Assembly: GCA_023436145.1 (NCBI GenBank) | Contig: JAEZKP010000107.1 | Coordinates: forward strand, 1 to 41,317 | DNA length: 41,317 nt | Direction: 5' to 3' | From: Fibrobacterota bacterium | Lineage (GTDB): Bacteria > Fibrobacterota > Chitinivibrionia > Chitinivibrionales > Chitinispirillaceae | Notes under the pieces: generated by a model | What the model saw: only the letters and a program-made list of their open reading frames with translations | Database searches by the model: none | Told to the model about the DNA's origin: nothing | Shown: positions 1 through 7,848 of the stretch, piece by piece | How positions within the stretch are numbered: position 1 is the first letter of the stretch | Layout of the letters: every line of letters starts with the position of its first letter | Made by a program: the position numbers and the translations under genes

Positions 1-3000
1 TCCCCTCTAGCCCATATCCTTCCCCCATGGCGATTCACCACCCTTTCAACAATAGCCAAACCGATTCCCGTACCACTGAACTCACTTTCTGTATGCAATC
101 TCTGAAATGGTTTGAATAAGCGATCGATCTGATCCATCGGAAAACCAGCACCATTATCCTGGATAAAATAAACTATATCCTCTCCTGTTTGCCTTTTACC
201 AAACTTAATTAATCCTCTGTCCTTCTTACTAGTATATTTCCAGGCATTGTTCAACAGGTTAGTCAAAGCAACATTTAAGAGTCTGATATCCCCCTGTACC
301 TTCAAATCCTTTTCAATCTCCAGCTCCACAGTACGTGGCAAGGACCTTTGGCAAAGCTCTTCCATAATAGTATCAGCCATTCTGCTAAGGTCTACCTCTT
401 GAATATTCATCTGCTGGCGGGAAATCAGGGAAAGACTCAGAAGATCATCGATAAGACTATCCATTCTGGCAACACCACTGATAATCCGGTGAATATACCT
501 CTGTCCATTCTCATCTAGTTTGTCATGATAATCCTCCAGAAGAAAATCACTGAATCCTTTAATAGCCCGCAGCGGTTCACGAAGATCATGAGAAACTGAA
601 TAGGAAAACGCCTCGAGTTCTCTGTTTGCGATAGCAAGTTCTTCGGTATTCTTCTGAAGTTGTTCTTCCATCTGCCTGCGCTCGGTAATATCGTGAATAA
701 TGGAAAAAAGCTGTGTACGGTCCCCGATAACAATTGGCGAAGAGTATACTTCTACTATTCGAATCTGATTATCGGAGAGCTTGTGAGTAGTTACAGACAT
801 ACTGCATTTACGCTTAATGGTCTTATGCCACTGCTCAGAAACCATTTGATATGACGACTGAGCTAACTGGTGGATTTTCATAGCCCGCAATTGCTCGCGT
901 GTGTAACCATAGAACAAGGTTGCAGCTATATTTGCATCGAGTATTATCCCGCTCTCCGTTTCTATTAGCAGCATAACCGCCCCATGGCGTTCAAACATTT
1001 TTCTAAACCTCTCTTCGCTTCTTCGCAGTGCAGTTTCAGCCCTCTTATAATCGGTTATGTCTAAAATAAATACCAATATATCACCGGATTCCCCCGGCAT
1101 CTCCGCACATGTAATAAGAACCGGTATCCGTGTATTGTCCCGCCTTAGATACTCTTTCTCAAAAGTATCACTAACCCCCCGTTCTCTGATTTGTTTCAGG
1201 ACAAGCTTATCAATGTAATTCCAATCAGGAGGGGTCAGCTTCTGCCAATTAACCAGCCCAGCGCTCATTTCCTCTCTGGTGTAACTGACCAGATGCAGGA
1301 AATAATCATTAGCCATAGAAATTTTTCCATCATCACTGGCAATAACAATACCTATTCCACCGATGCGCTGATCAAAAAAAGTTTGCAAACGTCCATAGGC
1401 CAGCTGAAGTTTTTCTTCAGCCCTTTTACGTTCGCGAATGTCGATACCAATTCCCACCTGTCTGCCATCCTCCAGGCATATGTTTGCCCAGCTGGATTCT
1501 ACTTTTTCTCCGTTCTTACCGGTCATAATAATATCTTTGAATCCAGGCAGCAGCGACTGCATAAACCCGGTAACCATTGCCCTGTATTCAGGCTCAGGAT
1601 ATACTTTGGCCATAGCATCGGGTTCCTTCATCTCTTCTGCAGTCCACCCTGTCACCTGTTCCAGATATTTATTGGTAATAAAGGTGAGATCTCCCGGATC
1701 GTAAATGGTCAACATTACCGGGATACTATTAAATATGGTCTGTAAAAGTTCACGTTCTCTGCGAAGTTGTACCTCCAGTAATTTCTGCACAGTCACATCG
1801 CGCATTGTAAAGACCATATTTATGTAATTGCCATTATGGTCGTAAACTCTGGCTCCGTTGTAACTGATAATCAGAGTTGTATCTGTATTTTTTTTATGAA
1901 GTTGAACTATATAGTCCTGAACCTTCTCACCACGCATGACTTTTGATATAGGCCATGATTCAACCGGAATTCTATTGTTTTGCATATCAAGTAATTCGAA
2001 GTTTTTTGCATAATTACTCAGTTGATCCCACATCTGCTCTTTTGAACTGAAACCATGCAGGTGAAGAGCAGCCGGATTCATTTCCTGAAAGCGCCCGTTT
2101 CTGTTTACCACTACCAGTCCTTCGGTCAGGCTGTTAAGAATTGCTTCATCACGAACGGCAATCAGTTCAGTTTTTCGCTGTTTTTGAATCCGGTCCATGG
2201 CAACCGCAACCTGATCTGTAATGGCTTTCATGAGTGAAAGATCATCTTCACTGAAAACTTCTCTGCTTCTTGTACCGAAGGAAAGCGTACCAATCACTCT
2301 TCCATTTTCCGCTAATAACGGATGACAGGCATATGCTTTGATGCCATAGAATTTTGCCAGTTTCGTTCTCAAATCAGAAGCGGTGAGAAAATGTTCAACA
2401 ACAATGTCGCTTCCATCACGGGCAGCACATCCGCAAACTGTGGTTCCATAATCCAGCCAATTAATTTTCTCCCTTTCTTCTTCAGAAATACCATAACAGG
2501 CATTAAGCCTGAGCCTGCCGGAATTTTCATCAATCAGGAAATTGAAAAAGACATGGCAGTCAAGGATTTTCATCACCTTATTGCACAGTGATTCAACGAC
2601 TTTCTGTGGCTCAATTGACTGAAGCAGTTCACCTGCAGTATTGGCAAGCAGAGCAAAATGATCTCTACTCTGTTTAATAGCATCATTATAAAGTTTCCGT
2701 TCAGTAATGTCGGTAACCAGCATCAGGATATGTGCCGGTTTCCCTTCCGCATCATTAACAGCTGATACGAATTTGTGTACCCAGATAGGATGTCCACTTT
2801 TATGTAAATATCGGTTTTCAATTTCAAAGAATGAAATCTCCCTGTTTATAAGCAGTTCAACTTTTTGCAGATCGGTTTCCAGATCATCCGGATGAATCAG
2901 AGAGGAAAAATCTCTATTGAGAAGCTCCTCTTCAGAGCATCCCAGCATAGAGCAGAATGCCGGATTAACCTGTTGGAAAATGCCATCCAGCCCAAAGATA

Positions 3001-4553
3001 GCAATTCCGGAAACCGCATTTTCGAAAATCTGCCTGAAACGCTTTTCACTTATGCGCAATGCCTCTGCCGCTTTTTTCTTCTGGGTGGTTTCTGTAAGAG
3101 CCAGAACCAGCCCATCAACCGTCCCACATTTATCTCTGGTTGCAGAAATAATCCAATCCCAGTAGGTTATCCCTTTTTCAGGTCCACCTGAACAAGTAAA
3201 TGATTTATCGTAATATGTTTCTGCTATTCCAGTATCCCTGACACGACGAAAAATGATCTCATTTTCGTTATCAGGAAACAGATCGAAATGGTTTTTCCCG
3301 ATCAGCTCCTGTGGTTCATACCCTGAGCCCCGGGCATAGATTTTATTGACCCGCACAAAATTGAAATCCTTATCCAGATATGCCAGATGATAATTTCCGG
3401 GAGTATCGATAACCGTTTGCAGAAGTTCCTCATTTGATGACTGGAGTTTCTCGTTAAGGCTCTTGAGTTGTTCCATATTACGCAGGCTGTCTTCATGTGT
3501 AACACTCAGCTCATGTTCCAGTTGATGCAATGCACCATCTTCAGACTGCTGGAAGAGTTCTTCCGGAGCGATCGTACCATCCTCTTTTTTCAAATCTCTG
3601 AAGATTACCAAAATCAGATTGTTAATTGAATCAAACCGGCAGACTGAAACAGAAACCGGTTTTTTACAGCTATTCCAGGGAATGATAATTCTCAGATGCA
3701 CAGCAGTATTAACCTGTAGTGCTTTATGTACCGCGCTTTCGATTCTGAGACGTATGCTTTCGTTGAAATAGTCCAGCAGATTACTGGTTTGCGGCCCCTT
3801 TTGATTAATTAAAAATTGGTGAGTGGGACCACTGCGATAAAAAATCTCAAACTGAGAATCGATACCCACCGCAGCGGGAGTAAAACTTTCCAGCAGAAAT
3901 TCCTGAGCCCGTTGAACAGGGGTGTCAAAATGAGCAGGTTCTGTAAGACCTTCTATTCCAGGATTTATGAGAGCACACATCTGGCGGATTTTGAGAATTT
4001 CTGGTACAATCTGCTCAATCTCCAGAATCTTATCTGCCAATCCTGCAGTGATGATGGACTGAGTCACATCTGAGCGGCTGGTATTATCAGGATTCTGGAC
4101 AATAACAGTACCCCCTGCTGCATGTATGCATTGAGCTCCCCGCAGACCGTCAATTCCTGTTCCAGAAAGCACCACAGCAATTGAGTATTCCTTAAAATCC
4201 TTTGCCAGGGAGGAGAAAAAAAGGTCAAGAGGCAGTTGATGATTATAATCTGAAAAAATTTGAGGTTTAAATAATCCATTCTCCACCACCAGATTAGCTG
4301 ATGGAGCGTTAAGATAGACATTACCATTTACTGGCACAGTCTCCCCGGTAACTACCTGGATGTTCAGATCGGGCCGGTGCGATTTAAAAAAATCAAGCAG
4401 ACTATTTTGCTGTCCGTTTTCAGAATACTGAATTAAAACCAGTACAGCATTAAAATTCGAAGGCAATTTCTCTGTGAGAGCTTTAAGAGATGACACTCCC
4501 CCGGTAACAGCACCGATTCCGATGATCAGAGGAGTATTGTTTTCTAAAGGCAT
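1..4553 (-). CDS. Multi-PAS/GAF histidine kinase with degenerate CheB-like N-terminus (3' end outside window)
   Basis: The frame is open from ATG at 4553 (GGAGG four bases upstream) to the window edge, 1517 codons, so the C-terminus is missing, probably by only a few residues. Order seen: CheB-methylesterase-like domain (about 1-190); a PAS-like segment of the kind found after CheR in CheB/CheR fusions (about 217-320); a coiled coil with SLNEKLQSSNEELL (about 338-375); PAS (375-485); PAS (498-615); GAF (625-785); four more PAS (about 800-1285); HisKA with SHDLREPLRAIKGF (phospho-acceptor H1322); and HATPase with DNGAGF and GTGIGLAIV. No CheR methyltransferase domain lies between the CheB-like and PAS parts. 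The CheB triad is broken: GAVTGG has V16 where Ser is expected, IQYS has Y43 where His is expected, and only D135 of SGTGIDG remains. No membrane segment was seen, so it is probably a cytoplasmic sensor kinase. Its ligand and partner regulator are unknown. Confidence 0.9.
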   Translation of the reverse strand, partial: MPLENNTPLIIGIGAVTGGVSSLKALTEKLPSNFNAVLVLIQYSENGQQNSLLDFFKSHRPDLNIQVVTGETVPVNGNVYLNAPSANLVVENGLFKPQIFSDYNHQLPLDLFFSSLAKDFKEYSIAVVLSGTGIDGLRGAQCIHAAGGTVIVQNPDNTSRSDVTQSIITAGLADKILEIEQIVPEILKIRQMCALINPGIEGLTEPAHFDTPVQRAQEFLLESFTPAAVGIDSQFEIFYRSGPTHQFLINQKGPQTSNLLDYFNESIRLRIESAVHKALQVNTAVHLRIIIPWNSCKKPVSVSVCRFDSINNLILVIFRDLKKEDGTIAPEELFQQSEDGALHQLEHELSVTHEDSLRNMEQLKSLNEKLQSSNEELLQTVIDTPGNYHLAYLDKDFNFVRVNKIYARGSGYEPQELIGKNHFDLFPDNENEIIFRRVRDTGIAETYYDKSFTCSGGPEKGITYWDWIISATRDKCGTVDGLVLALTETTQKKKAAEALRISEKRFRQIFENAVSGIAIFGLDGIFQQVNPAFCSMLGCSEEELLNRDFSSLIHPDDLETDLQKVELLINREISFFEIENRYLHKSGHPIWVHKFVSAVNDAEGKPAHILMLVTDITERKLYNDAIKQSRDHFALLANTAGELLQSIEPQKVVESLCNKVMKILDCHVFFNFLIDENSGRLRLNACYGISEEEREKINWLDYGTTVCGCAARDGSDIVVEHFLTASDLRTKLAKFYGIKAYACHPLLAENGRVIGTLSFGTRSREVFSEDDLSLMKAITDQVAVAMDRIQKQRKTELIAVRDEAILNSLTEGLVVVNRNGRFQEMNPAALHLHGFSSKEQMWDQLSNYAKNFELLDMQNNRIPVESWPISKVMRGEKVQDYIVQLHKKNTDTTLIISYNGARVYDHNGNYINMVFTMRDVTVQKLLEVQLRRERELLQTIFNSIPVMLTIYDPGDLTFITNKYLEQVTGWTAEEMKEPDAMAKVYPEPEYRAMVTGFMQSLLPGFKDIIMTGKNGEKVESSWANICLEDGRQVGIGIDIRERKRAEEKLQLAYGRLQTFFDQRIGGIGIVIASDDGKISMANDYFLHLVSYTREEMSAGLVNWQKLTPPDWNYIDKLVLKQIRERGVSDTFEKEYLRRDNTRIPVLITCAEMPGESGDILVFILDITDYKRAETALRRSEERFRKMFERHGAVMLLIETESGIILDANIAATLFYGYTREQLRAMKIHQLAQSSYQMVSEQWHKTIKRKCSMSVTTHKLSDNQIRIVEVYSSPIVIGDRTQLFSIIHDITERRQMEEQLQKNTEELAIANRELEAFSYSVSHDLREPLRAIKGFSDFLLEDYHDKLDENGQRYIHRIISGVARMDSLIDDLLSLSLISRQQMNIQEVDLSRMADTIMEELCQRSLPRTVELEIEKDLKVQGDIRLLNVALTNLLNNAWKYTSKKDRGLIKFGKRQTGEDIVYFIQDNGAGFPMDQIDRLFKPFQRLHTESEFSGTGIGLAIVERVVNRHGGRIWARG

Positions 4554-5126
4554 CAATCCTCCATATATCTTAAGCTATATCTATGAGAAATAATAAATCC
4601 ATATTTACATCGTTTGTTAATTTCAAAAAAATAAATTATAACATAGTATAAACTACAGCTTTTATCAGGCACAAGGCAATTGCCATATCATGGAAACACA
4701 CAGGGGAAGCACTTTACTTTTTTTGATTTCTGCATTTTTCCGGAGTTATCTTCTTGCGCATTAACACTGGGAAAGAAACACTCTGTCCGAAACCCTCTTA
4801 ATTGCCAATAAAAGATTTAACGGTTATTCCATGATGGTTCGGTTTGGTATTTTGGCGGCCGTAATCCCTGCTGGTTTCCGAAAGATTTTTTTCAGTCAAT
4901 ACTTCATACATTTACCCTCACTGTGATTATTGTAACCGGATTAAGGTAATGCCACTGCATGAACACCTCCTTTCGGTGATTTCAGAATAATTCCGAGATG
5001 AATTGGACTATTGTGCAGAAGTCCTGTCCGAAATGTCTCAAAAATATCCGGTACAGCACAGAGGTTTATGATCTGATCAAATGCTTCTTTCCTTTTCATT
5101 AAAGCAATACTATTTTATATATATAC
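4554..5126. other. Spacer between two divergent kinases, no confident gene
   Basis: About 570 bp, AT-rich, between the divergently transcribed kinases, so it should hold both promoters; I could not assign -35/-10 pairs with confidence. Two very short minus-strand ORFs (52 and 37 codons) follow one another here. The rest shows many stops on both strands and no recognisable RNA or mobile-element structure. Confidence 0.5.
4941..5099 (-). CDS. Doubtful 52-aa ORF, possible gene remnant
   Basis: ATG to TAA reads 52 codons beginning MKRKEAFDQIINLC and ending KSPKGGVHAVALP. Composition is protein-like, but there is no Shine-Dalgarno sequence, a stop lies six codons upstream of the ATG, and I recognise no family. 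It could be a remnant of a longer gene or chance. A 37-codon ORF (4798-4911) follows on the same strand with GAGGG before its ATG. Confidence 0.2.
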   Translation of the reverse strand: MKRKEAFDQIINLCAVPDIFETFRTGLLHNSPIHLGIILKSPKGGVHAVALP

Positions 5127-6821
5127 ATGGTCATGGTTGTTGAAGCAAAGCAGTATTGTATTCTGTCATATAAATCAAAATTCCAAGAAATCGATCAAAT
5201 GCAGAACTTAACCCGATCGGAAAAGCTCTGGACATTCAGGCTGGCGGTGATTCTGATTGTTTCCCTGATTTATGCGGTTGTATTCCACTTTCTATATAGC
5301 CTTGCCAGACATGGTGTTGTAGCATACGTTAATTTAATACCAGTGTTTCTGCTATCCTGGTTATGGGGAATCAGAGCTGGACTTCTGGTAAATTTATTAA
5401 ATATCCTTGTTTGGACAAACCTGATTATTAAATCTATAACTCCGGAAGCCTCTTTTCTACATATCGATGCCTTTTTGGGAATAATTGTACACTTCTCATT
5501 TGGACTGGTTTGCGGGTCTTTCAGCTCATTAAACCGGAAACTGCAATATCAGATAAATGAGCGCAAGAATGCAGCAAACCAGTTAAAAGAGTACCAGAAC
5601 CATCTCGAGGAGATGGTCAGAAGCCGCACAAAAGAGCTGCAGAAAGCCAATGAGAGACTCTCTCAGGCAGAGAAAATGGAAGCAATTGGACAGCTGGCCG
5701 GTGGTATAGCTCACGATTTTAATAACCAGCTGACCATTGTACTTGGTTATACTGAAATTCTAAAAAAGAGAATTAAAGGTGATCCCCAGGCTCAGGAGTA
5801 CCTTCAGCAAATTTACAAATCCGGGAAGAGAGCGTCTGATCTGACCAAGCAGCTACTTGCATTTGCCCGTAAAGGCGTTTATAAAATGCAGACGGTTGAT
5901 ATAAATGAGATATCCAAAGAAATTAAAACTTTACTTTCCAGAGGAATAAACAAAAATATTACTATAAACACGGTATTAAGTGCCACCCTTCCATATGTCT
6001 GGGGAGGAGCAACTCAATTGCAGAGCGCAATTCTGAACCTTGCATTAAATGCCCGTGACGCGATGGAAAATGGTGGCATTTTGACCATCGAAACCCTTAA
6101 TACAAAAGTAGACCAGCAATTCTGTCTTGACCATTCTCTAAAAATCGCCCCTGGTGATTATGTATGCATTTCCGTTCATGACACAGGTAGCGGAATGGAT
6201 GAAGAGGTTAAAAAGCATCTTTTCGAACCGTTCTTTACAACCAAAAAAGAAGGTAAAGGAACAGGAATGGGTTTAGCTGCCGTGTATGGAATAGTAAAAA
6301 GCCACAAGGGTGCGATTATGGTGGAAAGCGAACCTCAGAAAGGATCTACTTTCAGCCTGCTCTTCCCACAGACTTCCAAAATCATCACCAATAGCGATAC
6401 CGATAGTCTGGTGACACTTCCTATCAGAAATAACATTCATCTGTTGGTTATTGAGGATGAAACAGAGGTTGCTGCAACCATTAAAGAGATGCTTTGTGAT
6501 CCCATTTTCACTGTTACACTGGCTCATGATGGAAAAAGTGGTATTGATATCTACCGAGACTGCTGGCAGAATATCGATTCTGTGATTATCGACATGGTCA
6601 TGCCCGGACTCGATGGCTTTCAGACCTTTAGTGCCTTAAAAAAGATCAATCCTGATGTTAAAGCCATTATCTCTTCCGGGTTTACCCTGACCCAGAAAAT
6701 TGAAGATACTCTAAAGAGCGGAGCAAGATCCTTTCTGCAGAAACCCTACACAAAAAATGAATTATTATCACAGATTAAATTCGTTCTGGACGAAAAACCA
6801 GTCTCTTCCATGCAGTGCTGA
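5127..6821 (+). CDS. Membrane-anchored hybrid histidine kinase with C-terminal receiver
   Basis: 564 codons from the first ATG. Hydrophobic segments span about 38-60, 64-100 and 112-132, giving three or four membrane passes. A coiled coil (about 140-182) leads to HisKA with GGIAHDFNNQL (H196) and then HATPase_c with an N box (ILNLALNARDA), HDTGSGM and GKGTGMGLAAV. A receiver domain follows (about 437-560) with acidic pocket IEDE and phospho-acceptor D489 in IIDMVMPGLDGF. The layout is typical of hybrid kinases that pass phosphate internally and then to a phosphotransfer protein or a separate regulator. Neither partner is in this window. The start is uncertain: no clear ribosome site precedes 5127, and the 24 residues before the ATG at 5199 look non-conserved, so 5199 may be the real start. 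The signal sensed is unknown. Confidence 0.9.
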   Translation: MVMVVEAKQYCILSYKSKFQEIDQMQNLTRSEKLWTFRLAVILIVSLIYAVVFHFLYSLARHGVVAYVNLIPVFLLSWLWGIRAGLLVNLLNILVWTNLIIKSITPEASFLHIDAFLGIIVHFSFGLVCGSFSSLNRKLQYQINERKNAANQLKEYQNHLEEMVRSRTKELQKANERLSQAEKMEAIGQLAGGIAHDFNNQLTIVLGYTEILKKRIKGDPQAQEYLQQIYKSGKRASDLTKQLLAFARKGVYKMQTVDINEISKEIKTLLSRGINKNITINTVLSATLPYVWGGATQLQSAILNLALNARDAMENGGILTIETLNTKVDQQFCLDHSLKIAPGDYVCISVHDTGSGMDEEVKKHLFEPFFTTKKEGKGTGMGLAAVYGIVKSHKGAIMVESEPQKGSTFSLLFPQTSKIITNSDTDSLVTLPIRNNIHLLVIEDETEVAATIKEMLCDPIFTVTLAHDGKSGIDIYRDCWQNIDSVIIDMVMPGLDGFQTFSALKKINPDVKAIISSGFTLTQKIEDTLKSGARSFLQKPYTKNELLSQIKFVLDEKPVSSMQC

Positions 6822-6930
6822 TTTTTCCCCATAATCCACGGTTGATTTCCCCTTTTTCCCATGCTATTTTCAGTCTGGTAATTATTTTTTCTGGTTTTAT
6901 CTGATTTTTTCAGCAAAAGGAAATACAGCC

Positions 6931-7350
6931 ATGCCAAACGAAATCGAAAATCCCATCCCTGCTCCTGTTCAGGAGTTTTATGATCTGTTTAAACAGAATT
7001 TTTCTAATGTAGCTTTTCCCGATATCAGTGTGGAAGTTCTGGATAAACTTATAAATGATGTTCAGGAAAAAGCAAACGCACTCCAGGAGGCATACAATCT
7101 GGTTAATGCTGCGCAGGAAGCCCTCGAGAGCAGTCAGAACGAACTGCTTCAAAAATCCATGCGAGGTCTTGCCTACGCCAAAATCTATGCAGAGGATCGG
7201 GAAGAACTCCTGGAGCAACTCTCCGGAATCAATCTGGCAAAAAGCCGAGCTTCAAAGAAAACCAATTCAGAGCAAACCGAAGGAAAAAGATCCAGAAGCA
7301 AAAAGACTGAGAAGACAGAGATCGCAGAAGAGATCAAAGAAACGGTGTAG
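6931..7350 (+). CDS. Small helical coiled-coil protein with charged tail, unknown function
   Basis: 139 codons; AAAAGGAAA lies 11 bases before the ATG. Residues about 10-95 are predicted helical, rich in Ala, Gln and Glu (ALQEAYNLVNAAQEALESS), and contain the segment RGLAYAKIYAEDREELLEQL. The last 40 residues are a Lys/Arg/Ser/Glu-rich, probably disordered tail. There is no signal peptide or membrane segment. It lies 109 bp after the hybrid kinase on the same strand, so it could be cotranscribed. The helical core plus basic tail recalls phasin-like or nucleoid-associated small proteins, but that is only a resemblance and no function is assigned. Confidence 0.7.
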   Translation: MPNEIENPIPAPVQEFYDLFKQNFSNVAFPDISVEVLDKLINDVQEKANALQEAYNLVNAAQEALESSQNELLQKSMRGLAYAKIYAEDREELLEQLSGINLAKSRASKKTNSEQTEGKRSRSKKTEKTEIAEEIKETV

Positions 7351-7417
7351 AATTCAAATCACAAAATGTAAATTAAATTTCAATTTTGAAACCTGCTGAA
7401 GAGCATCAGTCATAAAT

Positions 7418-7440
7418 ATTGCTGCCCATAGGGCGGCAAT
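7418..7440 (+). terminator. Hairpin after the small coiled-coil gene
   Basis: A 10-bp stem (ATTGCTGCCC with GGGCGGCAAT, one G-T pair) closes a 3-base ATA loop 68 bp after the stop at 7350. It is followed by a moderately T-rich stretch rather than a clean T run. It probably ends the kinase/small-protein transcript. A second 7-bp hairpin (ATTACCG/CGGTAAT) sits at 7466-7486. Confidence 0.5.
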
Positions 7441-7557
7441 CATTGCCTCTTTGTTAATGATGCGGATTACCGGGAAATACGGTAATTGAGAATTGCTGAT
7501 TCACAAACCATAGTTTTCAAATTTCCAACCTCCAATTCCTAATCTCAAATCTCAAAT

Positions 7558-7828
7558 CTCCCATTCCCTATTCCTAAAATCAAAAATCTCCCATTTCCTA
7601 TTCCTAAAAATCTCAAATCTCCCATTTCCTATTCCTAAAATCAAAAATCTCCCATTCCTATTCCTAAAAATCTCAAATCTCCCATTCCTATTCCTAAAAT
7701 CAAAAATCTCCCATTTCCTATTCCTAAAATCAAAAATCTCCCATTTCCTATTCCTAAAATCAAAAATCTCCCATTTCCTATTCCTAAAAATCTCAAATCT
7801 CCCATTCCTATTCCTAAAAATCTCAAAT
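7558..7828. repeat. Minisatellite, 9 tandem units of 29-31 bp
   Basis: Nine head-to-tail units begin with CTCCCATT(T)CCTATTCCTA and end in one of two linkers, AAATCAAAAAT (type A) or AAAATCTCAAAT (type B). The order is A B A B A A A B B. Unit lengths sum exactly to 271 bp. The mixed order suggests unit-level duplication and exchange. The flanks (7540-7557 and 7829-7848) carry further CTCAAAT words. The array begins 21 bp from the stop codon of rapA, on that gene's 3' side. Short minus-strand ORFs inside it are by-products of the repeat. Confidence 0.95.
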
Positions 7829-7848
7829 CTTAAATCTCAAATCTCAAA

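Noticed and set aside
1191..1745. 184-codon plus-strand ORF
   Set aside because: It lies opposite the PAS domains of the large minus-strand kinase, whose frame is continuous and rich in recognisable motifs; the plus-strand product shows no family features.
3302..3505. 67-codon minus-strand ORF inside the large kinase
   Set aside because: It is in a different frame from the kinase, whose reading frame is confirmed by the in-frame position of the H box (H1322) relative to the start at 4553.
7641..7826. 61-codon minus-strand ORF of Gly/Ile/Phe repeats
   Set aside because: It is a by-product of the tandem repeat; it has no ribosome site and no unique sequence.
7558..7828. CRISPR array
   Set aside because: Units are contiguous 29-31 bp tandem repeats with only two short linker types; there are no unique spacers and no cas genes.
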